Shown: in pieces, positions 45,263 through 54,154 of the stretch
Layout: each line of letters opens with the position of its first letter
Position numbering within the stretch: position 1 is the stretch's first letter
DNA from: Robiginitomaculum sp.
Lineage (GTDB): Bacteria > Pseudomonadota > Alphaproteobacteria > Caulobacterales > Maricaulaceae
Length of the DNA: 64,000 bases
Direction of reading: 5' to 3'
Assembly: GCA_016763315.1 (NCBI GenBank)
Contig: JAESTZ010000006.1
Coordinates: forward strand, 1 to 64,000
Translations under genes and position numbers: made by a program
The notes under the pieces: generated by a model
The model's input: the letters and a program-made list of their open reading frames with translations, nothing else
What the model was told of the DNA's origin: nothing
Database searches by the model: none

Positions 45263-45580
45263 ATGAAATCCTTTGTCACCAAATTATTGGTTATTAGCCT
45301 GCTGGCCATATCTTTACATGGATTTGGTACTGACGAAAAAACTGTTTCACCCTTAAATGATATTGCCACAATTCAGATAATTGATCTGCCAATCAACGAT
45401 GATCAACCGCCCGCGACTTTAACTGCGGCTTGTGATATATGCGTAGTTGTACACCAATACTTGGTGAGCGAACCCATTTTGACAACAGCAAAACCATCAA
45501 CAAAAGTAAACTTGCTATCTGTAGTATCCCTACCGCCTGATCAGGCGCCAGCAGACATATTGCACCCTCCTATAGTCTAG
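45263..45580 (+). CDS. Small secreted protein before the Czc operon (CzcI-like layout)
   Basis: 105 residues with a signal peptide (about 1-21) and a mature part containing one CxxC (AACDICVVVHQYL) and a proline-rich C-terminus ending HPPIV. No known domain was recognised. Like the cysteine-rich protein before cusC, it lies directly upstream of an outer-membrane-factor gene. In Cupriavidus the czcI gene, also about 100 codons and exported, has this place and modulates the operon. Function here is inferred only from this layout. Confidence 0.55.
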   Translation: MKSFVTKLLVISLLAISLHGFGTDEKTVSPLNDIATIQIIDLPINDDQPPATLTAACDICVVVHQYLVSEPILTTAKPSTKVNLLSVVSLPPDQAPADILHPPIV

Positions 45581-45631
45581 ATTCATACAAAGCCATAAGC
45601 ACATTTGTGCCTGCGCTTTGAATGTACCACC

Positions 45632-45710
45632 AGCAACCGAACAATGCCGTTTCGCGGCATTTGAGCTTTGGTTGCTAAAGTTGATTTATTGCTTGAAAAA
45701 CCTTTCAAGC
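45632..45710 (+). promoter_or_regulatory. Two hairpins in the leader of czcC
   Basis: The first hairpin combines an inner stem (AATGCCG 45643-45649 with CGGCATT 45655-45661) and an outer stem (AGCAACC 45632-45638 with GGTTGCT 45670-45676). The second is a perfect 8-bp stem, GCTTGAAA 45691-45698 with TTTCAAGC 45703-45710, ending 22 bases before the czcC ATG. The first could terminate the small upstream gene, although no T-run follows. Together they could control entry into czcCBA. Confidence 0.5.
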
Positions 45711-45732
45711 AGGACAAACGAAAAGCATTAAG

Positions 45733-47001
45733 ATGAAAAACTTATACTTGGTACTGTTAAGTACCTTCCTTACAGGCTTGATCAGTACCACTGCGCCAAC
45801 TGTTCTTGCCAAAGAAACTGAACCTGCATTATTGCAAAGCTCAAGACCTGTGGTTGCAGAATTTGTGCAATCAGTTTTAATATCCCACCCAGCCTTAAAC
45901 TCTGCCAAGGCTGAGTTAGATGCAACTATTGCCCGTGGTGAAGGCTCCGCAAGAGCAATTTACAATCCTGAGCTAGAAGTAGAATTCGAGTCTTCCGCCG
46001 CAACCACTAAAGCTGTTGGCATCTCGCAAACCATAGATTGGTCCGGCAAACGCAAAGCAAATGCTGCGACCGGTAAGTCCGATGTTCAAGCTGCAAAGGC
46101 TGCTTTGGAAATTGTCAAAAAAACTATTACCACCGATTTACTTTCAGCGCTGGCAGACCACCAAAGTGCATTTGACCAGATACAACTGGAAAGAGGCCGC
46201 TTTCGTCTGGCAGAAGAGTTCCTTGATTTGGCAACAAAACGCCACGATGCCGGCGACCTGTCACAATCAGAACTATTGACTGCCCGCCTTACTCTATCCC
46301 AGGCAGTTGCGGCCAAAGCGCAAGCACAAGACGCTCTGTCCCGAAGCCGCCAGAAACTGGCAGCTTTAGTCGGCAGCCAAAGAGATGTATGGCCGATATT
46401 GGTAGGCACTCCGCAAACCCAACTTTTATATGCAACGGATACACAGGTTAATACTTTGCCGGAATTGCGGTTTGCGCTTGCTCAATCAGATGGTTTTAGA
46501 AGCCGAATATTACTAGCAGATAAAATGCGTAAAGCCGATCCAACCATCGGTTTACGCATTGGTCAAGAAAGCGAAGATTTAGGCGGGCAAGCAACTCTTT
46601 TTGGGGTACAAATAGCAATCCCTCTACAAATTCGCAACAATTACAGTCAGAATGTAACCGCAGCCAGAGCAGAAGCAGTTGCTGCTGCTGCCAGTGCACA
46701 AAACACACGGCGGCAAGTTATGGCTAGGCTTAATGCAACCACAAAACGGGTAATTGCCTCACAACAGGCTTGGAGCCAGTGGCAAGATACCGGCGCTACG
46801 CAATTAGATTTGCAACGGGAATTATTAAAAACCTTGTGGCAAGCCGGTGAAACCGATGCGGTTTCCTATCTGGTGCAACTCAACCAAACATTTGATGCCG
46901 AAGCAGCGTCTATCGAATTAACAGGCGCATTATGGCGCAACTGGTTTGAATGGCTCGACGCATCTAATAACTCAACTTTATGGCTGGAGGCCATCCGATG
47001 A
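45733..47001 (+). CDS. czcC: CzcC-type outer-membrane factor
   Basis: 422 residues with a signal peptide ending near PTVLA (residue 26) and the two alpha-helical OEP repeats of TolC-like ducts. SHPALNSAKAELDATIARGE opens the first, and FGVQIAIPLQIRNNYSQNVT the second, as in CzcC. It forms the outer-membrane exit for the CzcBA pump. Its stop overlaps the czcB start (ATGA). No strong ribosome-binding site precedes the ATG, and two hairpins lie just upstream. Confidence 0.87.
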   Translation: MKNLYLVLLSTFLTGLISTTAPTVLAKETEPALLQSSRPVVAEFVQSVLISHPALNSAKAELDATIARGEGSARAIYNPELEVEFESSAATTKAVGISQTIDWSGKRKANAATGKSDVQAAKAALEIVKKTITTDLLSALADHQSAFDQIQLERGRFRLAEEFLDLATKRHDAGDLSQSELLTARLTLSQAVAAKAQAQDALSRSRQKLAALVGSQRDVWPILVGTPQTQLLYATDTQVNTLPELRFALAQSDGFRSRILLADKMRKADPTIGLRIGQESEDLGGQATLFGVQIAIPLQIRNNYSQNVTAARAEAVAAAASAQNTRRQVMARLNATTKRVIASQQAWSQWQDTGATQLDLQRELLKTLWQAGETDAVSYLVQLNQTFDAEAASIELTGALWRNWFEWLDASNNSTLWLEAIR

Positions 47002-48134
47002 CTTTTGATATGAATTTGAAAAAAATTACTCGCTTTATTGCTATTACTTTATTAAGCGCACCCTTGTTGTTTGCGGCACCAGCTTTTGCTGGCGAAAATG
47101 ACGATGAAGGCGAGGGAAATCACGTCGAAATGACCGCCGCCGAGCGCAAGAAAAATGGTGTGGAAATTTACACCGTCGCTCGCCGTTCATTGGGCGAGGA
47201 AATTCGTGCTCCCGGCGAGATCGGTCTTGATCTTTATAAAACATCTCAGGTTACTCCACGCATTGCAGCGCAAATAATAACCCGACATGTAAAATTGGGT
47301 GATCATGTTGCCGCCGGTGATCCACTGGTTACTCTATCCAGCGTGCAAATGGCCGAAGCGCAAGGCAATTTGATTGTCACAGCAAAAGAGTGGAAACGGG
47401 TTGAGCGACTTGGCCGGGCAGTAGTCTCCGATCGCAGATACACCGAAGCTCAGGTCTCTGCACAGCAAGCCACTGCCAAAGCACTTGCCTTTGGCCTTGG
47501 CAATAACGAAGCTGCACGACTTGCCTCCAAAGGTGATGCTTCAAAAGCAACAGGTGAATTTACCTTATTCGCCCGCCAAGCAGGTACTGTTATGAGTGAC
47601 GAGTTTGTTATTGGCGAGTTTATCGAGCCAGGGCGCGTTTTATTCGCGATATCTGACGAGAGTAATGTCTGGGTGGAAGCCATGCTCCCGGGATATGGTA
47701 ATAATCATATAGAAGCCGGAGCCAAAGTTCGGGTCGTCACCAATGACAATTCAGTTTATTCTGGATCTGTTTTACAGGTACGCCACCAAGTCGATGAAAC
47801 AACACGAACTATCTCAGCCAGAATTACAGTGGATAATACAGCTGACACCCTACATTCAGGACAGTTTGTTACTGTCTACATCGAAGCCGGAAAAACGTCG
47901 CCAGTAATGGCTGTACCAAAACAAGCAGTCACATTGATGAACGGTGATATCCACGTTTTTGTTGTCGATGGTGATGAAATGGAACCGAAAAAAGTGCTGG
48001 TAGGCGCAACATTTGGTGATTGGGTCGAGATCAAAAGTGGTCTTAAAAGTGGCGATGTGGTCGCAGCTACAGAAATTTTCTTGCTAAAATCACTTATCCT
48101 GAAATCAAAAATGGGATCTGGACACGGCCATTAA
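46998..48134 (+). CDS. czcB: CzcB-type periplasmic adaptor
   Basis: 378-residue membrane-fusion protein. I place the start at the ATG at 46998 (overlapping the czcC stop, with CTGGAGG upstream), not the in-frame ATG at 46980. A signal peptide ends near PAFAGE. The lipoyl-like segment RHVKLGDHVAAGDPLVTLSS, a hairpin, FVIGEFIEPGRVLFAI and the barrel RVVTNDNSVYSGSV are visible. An acidic stretch follows the signal (ENDDEGEGNHVEM), which might bind divalent metal. It links CzcA to CzcC. Confidence 0.88.
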   Translation: MTFDMNLKKITRFIAITLLSAPLLFAAPAFAGENDDEGEGNHVEMTAAERKKNGVEIYTVARRSLGEEIRAPGEIGLDLYKTSQVTPRIAAQIITRHVKLGDHVAAGDPLVTLSSVQMAEAQGNLIVTAKEWKRVERLGRAVVSDRRYTEAQVSAQQATAKALAFGLGNNEAARLASKGDASKATGEFTLFARQAGTVMSDEFVIGEFIEPGRVLFAISDESNVWVEAMLPGYGNNHIEAGAKVRVVTNDNSVYSGSVLQVRHQVDETTRTISARITVDNTADTLHSGQFVTVYIEAGKTSPVMAVPKQAVTLMNGDIHVFVVDGDEMEPKKVLVGATFGDWVEIKSGLKSGDVVAATEIFLLKSLILKSKMGSGHGH

Positions 48135-48157
48135 CGCCAAAGTTCAAGGAATAAATC

Positions 48158-51100
48158 ATGTTAAATAAACTCGTAGAATTTTCGCTACAGTACAAAGCGC
48201 TTATATTAATCGCATTTGCCGTGATCGCCTTTTTGGGTGTTCGCGCCGTTAACACAATACCAATTGACGCCTTTCCAGATGTCACTCCTGCTCAGGTCAA
48301 TATCTACACCGAAAGCCCCGGCCTTGCCGCCGAGGACGTTGAAGAACTACTTACCTTTCCTATTGAATCGGCGATGGCCGGACTTCCCGATGTTAAAGAA
48401 ATAAGATCAGTCAGCCTGTTCGGCCTGTCTTATGTGGCTGTATATTTCAAAGACGATATGGATATATACTTTGCGCGTCGTTTGGTTGGAGAACGGTTGC
48501 AAGAGGTTGGTGATCGCATTCCAGATGGTTACGGAACCCCCGAACTTGGCCCCAACACTTCGGGTCTAGGTCAGGTGTTTTGGTACACTTTAGAACGAGC
48601 CGATGAAAAACTAAACGCCGATATTACCGATATGGACTTGCGTACAATGCAAGACTGGACAGTAAGGCTTATCCTTAGAACGGCTCCCGGTGTTGACGAT
48701 GTTATGTCATGGGGCGGTCAAGAGCGCCAATATCAGGTCAAAATAGATCCGCTTAAGCTGATCAAATATCAACTTGGTTTTACCGAGGTAATGGAAGCGA
48801 TTCAAGCTAACAACCGGCAAGTTGGCGGCCAGTATATCGACCAAGGATCCGAACAGTTTTTAGTTCGCGGTCTTGGGCTGGTTAAGAATGAGGCCGACAT
48901 TGGCGAGATCAAACTAAAATCCATTGATGGTGTTGCGGTTTATATCCGCGACGTGGCAACTATCAGCCAAGAAGGTGCTTTACGCTTTGGTGCAGTTACC
49001 CGTGACGGCAAAGAAGTTGTGCTTGGCATGGCATTGTCGAGGATGGGTGAAAACGCCAAGGAGGTGGTTGAGAACGTCAAAGCAAAACTTGAAATCGTCG
49101 AAAAAGCTTTACCGCCCGGCGTGGTGGTAAAAACGATCTATGAACGCACCGATCTGGTTGAAAAAGCTGTGCATACTGCTGAAAAAGCCCTGATTGAAGG
49201 CTCAATACTGGTTGCGATAGTATTGTTCTTGTTTTTAGGTGAGATACGCTCAGCCATAGTGGTAATAACCGCTTTACCACTGGCGATGTTAATCGCCTTT
49301 ATCATGATGAATCAAGTCGGCCTCTCGGCTAATCTAATGTCTTTGGCCGGATTGGCCATTGGTATCGGCATGATGGTCGATGGCGCGGTTGTCATGGTCG
49401 AAAATTCGTTTCGCATTATGTCGGAGCGAAAATCAGAAGGCAAAGGCCCGGTCAATCGAACCGCAGCTGTTTTAACCGCGGCCAAAGAAGTTGCCAATCC
49501 GATGACCTTTGCCATTGCCATTATCATTATCGTCTTCATGCCTTTATTCACCTTAGAGGGCTTGGAAGGCAAACTGTTCAAACCAATGGCTTTTAATATC
49601 AGCTTTGCCATGGCCGGATCATTATTGTTGACTTTAACTTTGATCCCGGTTCTTGCAGCTTTGATCCTTAAACCAATGGAAGAAAAAGACACGATATTGG
49701 TACGAGTGCTTAAACTTGGGTATCTACCATTATTAGCATTTGCCCTTAAACGCAAAGCACTGGTTATGATCAGTGCTGTAATACTTCTAATTGGCTCACT
49801 TAGTCTGTTTCCATTATTGGGAAAAGAGTTTATGCCGCAATTACAAGAAGGATCAATCATGTGGCGGGTATCATCTATCCCTTCCACATCCTTAAATCAA
49901 TCAATCAAAATTGCCAAAAAAATCGAACTGGCATTAGGCAAATTTCCAGAGGTGGAAACTACCATATCAATGATTGGCCGCGCCGAAAAAGGCGAAACGG
50001 CTGATGTTAATTATATGGAAATTTATACCGCGCTTAAACCGCCCAAAGAATGGCCGGGTGATCGAAACATTACCCAATTGGCAATCGACATGCGTGAAGT
50101 GCTTGAAGAGGTTGCACCAACTTCGGTGATTGCCTTTACCCAGCCTATTCAGATGCGGGTTGAGGAATTGATCTCTGGTGTACGAGCAACTTTGGCGGTT
50201 AAGCTTTATGGTGAAAACTTACAAGAGCTAGATCGTCTAAGTGCCGAAATCAAGGACGTGCTTGAAGGAATTGAAGGCGTTGCCGATCTGTCCCTAGAGG
50301 CCAATATTGGCAAACCGCAAATCCGTATTGAAGTCGACCGTGAGGCCTTGGCTAGATATGGAATGAATGCTGATGATGTATTGACCATTGTTCGCACCGG
50401 CATCGGTAGCGAACCGGTAAGTACATTGATCGATGGCGTTAAACGCTTTGAAATCACCACTCGTTTTCAAGACAGCGCAAAAACATCGGTTGAGGCTATT
50501 GGCAATATCCCCATGCAGACCAGTTCGGGGGCAATAATACCCCTTTCCCAAGTAGCCAATATAACTATAGCCGAAGGATATTCTTTCGTCAGACGCGAAC
50601 AGTTACAGCGTTATGCGGTAATACAAATGGATGTTAAAGGTCGAGATATTGACGGCTTTGTCCAAGATGCCAATGCGGCGATTGCACAAGCAATCGATCT
50701 GCCGGTAGGATATTGGGTCGAGTGGGGCGGAGCGTTCGAGAACCAGCAACGAGCAATGGCAAAACTAGGCGTAATTGTCCCGGTAACCATCTTCTTTATC
50801 TTTGTCCTGCTGTATACGGCGTTTAATTCCTTGCGCTATGCAGGCATGATTATCGCCAATGTACCATTTGCCACTATTGGTGGTCTGATCGCTCTTTTTA
50901 TCTCTGGGCAATATTTATCAGTACCATCGGCGATTGGATTTATTGCCGTATTTGGGGTGGCAATGTTAAACGGGATTGTCTTGCTTAGCTTTATCAACGA
51001 ACTTCGCGACAAAGGTATGAGTGTCTATGACGCGGTTCGCAAAGGAGCAGAAATGCGCCTGCGTCCGGTAATGATGACAGCCAGTGTTGCAATATTGGGA

Positions 51101-51283
51101 TTGATCCCGATGTTAATATCAAGCGGTGTCGGCGCTGAAACTCAACGGCCATTAGCGACGGTAGTTGTCGGCGGCCTAATTACTTCGACATTGCTAACGT
51201 TGATCTTGCTACCATTAATGTACGAGTTCTTTGAAACCAAGCGAGAGAAAAAAATGGCCCTAAAACAGGAAGAAATATCATGA
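48158..51283 (+). CDS. czcA: CzcA-type divalent-cation efflux RND pump
   Basis: Inner-membrane pump of 1041 residues driven by protons. NTIPIDAFPDVTPAQVNIYT and EDVEELLTFPIESAMAGLP are typical of the heavy-metal (HME) RND group. Helix 4 reads GIGMMVDGAVVMVEN: the aspartate of VDG and the glutamate of VEN are kept, while the DFG found in classical CzcA is GIG here. The methionine cluster of CusA is absent. Zn, Co, Cd or Ni are likely substrates; which of them cannot be told. The stop overlaps the PII-like gene by 4 bases. Confidence 0.9.
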   Translation: MLNKLVEFSLQYKALILIAFAVIAFLGVRAVNTIPIDAFPDVTPAQVNIYTESPGLAAEDVEELLTFPIESAMAGLPDVKEIRSVSLFGLSYVAVYFKDDMDIYFARRLVGERLQEVGDRIPDGYGTPELGPNTSGLGQVFWYTLERADEKLNADITDMDLRTMQDWTVRLILRTAPGVDDVMSWGGQERQYQVKIDPLKLIKYQLGFTEVMEAIQANNRQVGGQYIDQGSEQFLVRGLGLVKNEADIGEIKLKSIDGVAVYIRDVATISQEGALRFGAVTRDGKEVVLGMALSRMGENAKEVVENVKAKLEIVEKALPPGVVVKTIYERTDLVEKAVHTAEKALIEGSILVAIVLFLFLGEIRSAIVVITALPLAMLIAFIMMNQVGLSANLMSLAGLAIGIGMMVDGAVVMVENSFRIMSERKSEGKGPVNRTAAVLTAAKEVANPMTFAIAIIIIVFMPLFTLEGLEGKLFKPMAFNISFAMAGSLLLTLTLIPVLAALILKPMEEKDTILVRVLKLGYLPLLAFALKRKALVMISAVILLIGSLSLFPLLGKEFMPQLQEGSIMWRVSSIPSTSLNQSIKIAKKIELALGKFPEVETTISMIGRAEKGETADVNYMEIYTALKPPKEWPGDRNITQLAIDMREVLEEVAPTSVIAFTQPIQMRVEELISGVRATLAVKLYGENLQELDRLSAEIKDVLEGIEGVADLSLEANIGKPQIRIEVDREALARYGMNADDVLTIVRTGIGSEPVSTLIDGVKRFEITTRFQDSAKTSVEAIGNIPMQTSSGAIIPLSQVANITIAEGYSFVRREQLQRYAVIQMDVKGRDIDGFVQDANAAIAQAIDLPVGYWVEWGGAFENQQRAMAKLGVIVPVTIFFIFVLLYTAFNSLRYAGMIIANVPFATIGGLIALFISGQYLSVPSAIGFIAVFGVAMLNGIVLLSFINELRDKGMSVYDAVRKGAEMRLRPVMMTASVAILGLIPMLISSGVGAETQRPLATVVVGGLITSTLLTLILLPLMYEFFETKREKKMALKQEEIS

Positions 51284-51588
51284 AAGAGATAAAAGCCTAT
51301 ATTCACAGAAACCGGGCGGCTGATGTCGTTCGGGCGCTTCGTTTGGCTGATCTTGGTCATTTTGCCATGGTTGATGTCAAACAGGTGTTGCAATCGCTTG
51401 ACCAAGCAGATCAGGAATATTCCATAGAGCTTGGCGCAAGAGTGATGACCGAGGTAAAACTGGAATTGGTCTGTAAAAAAGAGCGTCTGGAAGAAGCTAT
51501 TTCCCTGATCAAGGAAAACGCCAAAACCGGACAAGAAGACTCTGGCTGCATCTATGTCAGCGATATAACTTCACAGCACCAGATTTAA
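51280..51588 (+). CDS. PII-family protein of the metal-efflux-associated group (PII-NG type)
   Basis: 102 residues with the PII ferredoxin-like fold: MKEIKAYIHRNRAADVVRAL at the start, VKLELVCKKERLEEAISLI in the middle and EDSGCIYVSDITS near the end. The classical T-loop tyrosine motif of GlnB is lacking. A group of PII-like proteins encoded right after heavy-metal RND genes (PII-NG) is known. Its role is unclear; allosteric control of the pump or metal binding is possible. It overlaps czcA by 4 bases and ends the operon before a strong terminator. Confidence 0.82.
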   Translation: MKEIKAYIHRNRAADVVRALRLADLGHFAMVDVKQVLQSLDQADQEYSIELGARVMTEVKLELVCKKERLEEAISLIKENAKTGQEDSGCIYVSDITSQHQI

Positions 51589-51610
51589 GGAAAGATGGTA
51601 AAATATAATC

Positions 51611-51656
51611 ACCAACCGGAAAAACGGTCAATATGAGCCATTTTCCGGTTGGTTTT
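51611..51656 (+). terminator. Intrinsic terminator of the czc operon
   Basis: Thirteen-bp perfect arms, ACCAACCGGAAAA (51611-51623) and TTTTCCGGTTGGT (51641-51653), with a 17-base loop are followed by a short T-run. It lies 22 bases after the PII-like gene. Confidence 0.85.
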
Positions 51657-51678
51657 AGTTGTTATCAATTCACCACTT

Positions 51679-51791
51679 AGTCCCCCCTCCGGACGCTTCG
51701 CGCCCACCTCCCCCGCAAGCGAGAGGAGGAAAACAAGAGTCCTCAAATAGCGAAGCGATAGGACAAAGAGAAAACCCTCAAATAGCGAAGC
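51679..51791. repeat. Intergenic repeat element with GCGAAGC direct repeats
   Basis: A GC-rich block (51679-51730, with CCCCCCTCC, CGCTTCGCGCCC and GCAAGCGAGAGGAGG) is followed by two exact 16-base copies of CCTCAAATAGCGAAGC at 51741-51756 and 51776-51791. Read on the minus strand it encodes the false peptide LSLAGEVGAKRPEGGLS, a translation that recurs in many proteobacterial genomes from a dispersed repeat. I treat the open frame 51609-51911 (minus) as an artefact of this element. Confidence 0.65.
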
Positions 51792-51865
51792 ATATTTAAC
51801 CCCACCACCAGACATTAAAATAGCATTTGTAAACAGATTAGAAAAACATTGAAATAGTTGAATAT

Positions 51866-52408
51866 ATGTCTGATATAGGTATGAGTTTATTTCCGAGGAA
51901 ATGGTCGGCAAGAATTTGCACCAGTTTGATTTTATTTAGTCTTAGCGGGTGTATGATTTATAAAACCCGTGAATTTACTCAAATCAATCCAGTAAAATTT
52001 GAAAGCTGGAATATAACAGCGGACGCCACTGCATTTTCTCGTTCAAGTGGGGCATCTTGGGAAAACCATAAGTTTAGAGTTTTCGTGGATATTTCCCGGT
52101 ATCCTGATTATTTGGATTCAGAGTATAGAGCTGACATTACAAACTTGGTTTTATTTTCAGGTGACTGTTCCAGTAACATTGAATTAGAACTTGGGAATGT
52201 TGAGGTAAAAAACCATGGCAAATATCAGCATGGTCGCGTATCAGCAGATGCATCTGAACCAGTACTTATCGAACAAACTATTAAGAATATATGTGTTCAT
52301 ATAAATGTAGATTTTATTCCTTTGGACGGCGGGCCGATTATAACAAAACCTTTTGAAATTGGCATGAGACGATATGAAAGTTCAATCTTAGGCCCAGTTT
52401 TGGATTAA
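51866..52408 (+). CDS. Predicted lipoprotein of unknown function
   Basis: 180 residues with a signal and lipobox (LILFSLSGC, cysteine near residue 29), so probably anchored in the outer membrane. The mature part is beta-rich (FRVFVDISRYPDYL, ITNLVLFSGDCSSNIELELG) and resembles no family I know. Starts at 51866 or 51881 are both possible, and neither has a good ribosome-binding site. It stands alone between a repeat element and a long non-coding stretch, possibly an acquired gene. Confidence 0.6.
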   Translation: MSDIGMSLFPRKWSARICTSLILFSLSGCMIYKTREFTQINPVKFESWNITADATAFSRSSGASWENHKFRVFVDISRYPDYLDSEYRADITNLVLFSGDCSSNIELELGNVEVKNHGKYQHGRVSADASEPVLIEQTIKNICVHINVDFIPLDGGPIITKPFEIGMRRYESSILGPVLD

Positions 52409-53033
52409 GAGCTTTACCAAATGTCTACTTTGACGACAAAAGCGAACGTTGATCACTTAACCAGCTAGCGTGAAGTCCATGGGTATATCTTCTTGGTTGA
52501 CGTGCGCTCCTTGCGGTCTATTGGCACATTGTACTTGGGCTTGCTTCAGTAAAGTGGAGAGTATTTTGGATCAGCCTGTGAACTCTCGACTGACCTTGGT
52601 GTGTTTTCATTGGTGGATGGATTGCGGTTTTCACCGAAGTGACGAAAACCATAACAAGGGTCACGCACCCTTCACACCTAACCCTTAAATAGCACTCATT
52701 GGCAAAGAAGTTACATTGAGAGATTGTCACTTGGCAAAGATTGCACCCTCATTGACCCTCATTAGCAATCAATAGACGGGGATAAGTTCCAACCATGCCC
52801 GCTTTTCCGACAACTGTTATTATGGTGTTGCAAGTGGCTCTAACTGGCCAGTTTGCGGCTGTTTGACATTGTTAATATACGCTAAAGTCAATGAAACTTG
52901 GGTTTTCCGAGAGCATTACTTTAGTAATGAGTAAAGGAAATACTGTTTCCTTACGAGGTTTTTTAAGGTTTATCCGCTGGGGAAATCGTCAAAACTGGTA
53001 ATGGTTTTTATTTTTGAGTGTTTTTAGGGAAAA
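52409..53033. other. Long intergenic stretch without recognisable gene
   Basis: The longest open frame (52470-52688, plus) has a composition rich in Cys and Trp and no ribosome-binding site or family likeness, so I leave it out. A small GGGTCACGCACCC hairpin and a short tandem ACCCTCATTG pair near 52747 are the only structure noticed. Confidence 0.5.
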
Positions 53034-53402
53034 TCAACAATTTTTCCGACAGTAAACTTCGACACCGGCGGCGGCGGCCTTGGCAATAGCTGCCGGTTTT
53101 TCTATGCGAACTCTTACTGCTTGCACTCTTGGTTCAATCAAACACTGATCGGCAATTTTGTTGATCAAAGTTTCGATCAACTGCACATGGCCGGCTTTGC
53201 ATTCGGTTTCGATAATACCGGCCAGCCATTCATAATTCAAAGTTTCTACCAGAAGATCATCTTTTGGCGGCGCAATTTCACCAAGATCAAGTTCAATATC
53301 AACCTTGATCTCCTGTTCATTTTTGCGCTCATGGTCATGAACGCCGATACTGGTCATTATCTGATAACCGGACAGGAAAATACTTGTCGTTGCAACGCTC
53401 AT
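53034..53402 (-). CDS. folB: Dihydroneopterin aldolase FolB
   Basis: 122-residue cytoplasmic enzyme that cleaves 7,8-dihydroneopterin in folate synthesis. IMTSIGVHDHERKNEQEIKV with the conserved glutamate, DDLLVETLNYEWLAGII, VQLIETLINKIADQCL and VRVRIEKPAAI match the family. The start is the ATG at 53402, which overlaps the stop of the SDR gene (ATGA) and follows CAGGGA; the frame is open to 53435 but within that gene. Confidence 0.92.
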   Translation of the reverse strand: MSVATTSIFLSGYQIMTSIGVHDHERKNEQEIKVDIELDLGEIAPPKDDLLVETLNYEWLAGIIETECKAGHVQLIETLINKIADQCLIEPRVQAVRVRIEKPAAIAKAAAAGVEVYCRKNC

Positions 53403-54151
53403 TCCCTGACCCCTATGATATCGGCTGTTTGCCACATCAGGCTCTGCCCGCCATCAACCGTTATGGTTTGTCCTGTTATTGCGTTGCTGTTCAACAAGAA
53501 CATCACCGCATCAACTATTTCTTGTACCGGTGAGCCGTGTTGCAACAAGCCTGCCTGTTGCTGTTTGGCAAAATCATCGGCGCTTTGTCGCGCATTAGCC
53601 AGTGTAGGCCCGGGAGCAACTGCATTTACCCTGATCTGTGGTGCTAATGCTTGTGCCATGGTGGTGGTGGCTGCGCCCAATACTGCCTTTGACAGAGTAT
53701 AGCTGAAAAAATCGGGATTAAGCTTTGCTAGCCTTTGGTCAAGTATGTTGACCACATGGCCAGTTTGATCCGATGGTAACTGTTCGGCAAAGCCTTGGCT
53801 TAAGAACACCGGAGCCTTGGCGTTTATCGCAAAATGCCGATCCCAGCTTTGCTCGCTGATCTCGTTCAGATGATCGTTCTCAAACAGGCTGGCATTATTG
53901 ATCAGTGCGTGTACGGGAGTTTGCTCTGTGCCTATTTGCTTCCATAGGCCGAGGCATTGATCATGAACTGATAAATCGGCCTGTACCGCTTCGCCTGTAC
54001 CGCCGGCAATTTGTATTTGTTCCAGCGTTTGCTCAGCGCCTTTTCGTGAAGTATTGTAATGAACAATTACGTAAAATCCGGCTCTGGCCAGTTCAACACA
54101 AAGCGCTTGTCCAATTCGCGCCCCGCCACCTGTAACCAAAACTCTGCGCAT
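53399..54151 (-). CDS. Short-chain dehydrogenase, pteridine-reductase (FolM/PTR1)-like
   Basis: 250-residue NAD(P)-dependent reductase. The cofactor loop is LVTGGGARIGQAL, of the TGxxxRIG kind found in pteridine and dihydromonapterin reductases. NNASLFENDHL, the catalytic FSYTLSK (YxxxK) and the C-terminal DGGQSL follow. The 4-base overlap with folB supports a role in pterin metabolism, reducing dihydropterin or dihydrofolate; a general SDR is the alternative. Confidence 0.85.
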   Translation of the reverse strand: MRRVLVTGGGARIGQALCVELARAGFYVIVHYNTSRKGAEQTLEQIQIAGGTGEAVQADLSVHDQCLGLWKQIGTEQTPVHALINNASLFENDHLNEISEQSWDRHFAINAKAPVFLSQGFAEQLPSDQTGHVVNILDQRLAKLNPDFFSYTLSKAVLGAATTTMAQALAPQIRVNAVAPGPTLANARQSADDFAKQQQAGLLQHGSPVQEIVDAVMFLLNSNAITGQTITVDGGQSLMWQTADIIGVRE

Positions 54152-54154
54152 CGT

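Noticed and set aside
30561-51588. Metal genes as a recently acquired mobile island
   Set aside because: No integrase, transposase, flanking att sites or clear base-composition break was seen. Horizontal gain remains possible but is not shown by this window.
51609-51911. Minus-strand frame of 100 codons
   Set aside because: Its translation is the known false peptide of a dispersed repeat, and it runs through the czc terminator.
52470-52688. 72-codon plus-strand frame rich in Cys and Trp
   Set aside because: No start signal, no family likeness, and no neighbour in operon contact.
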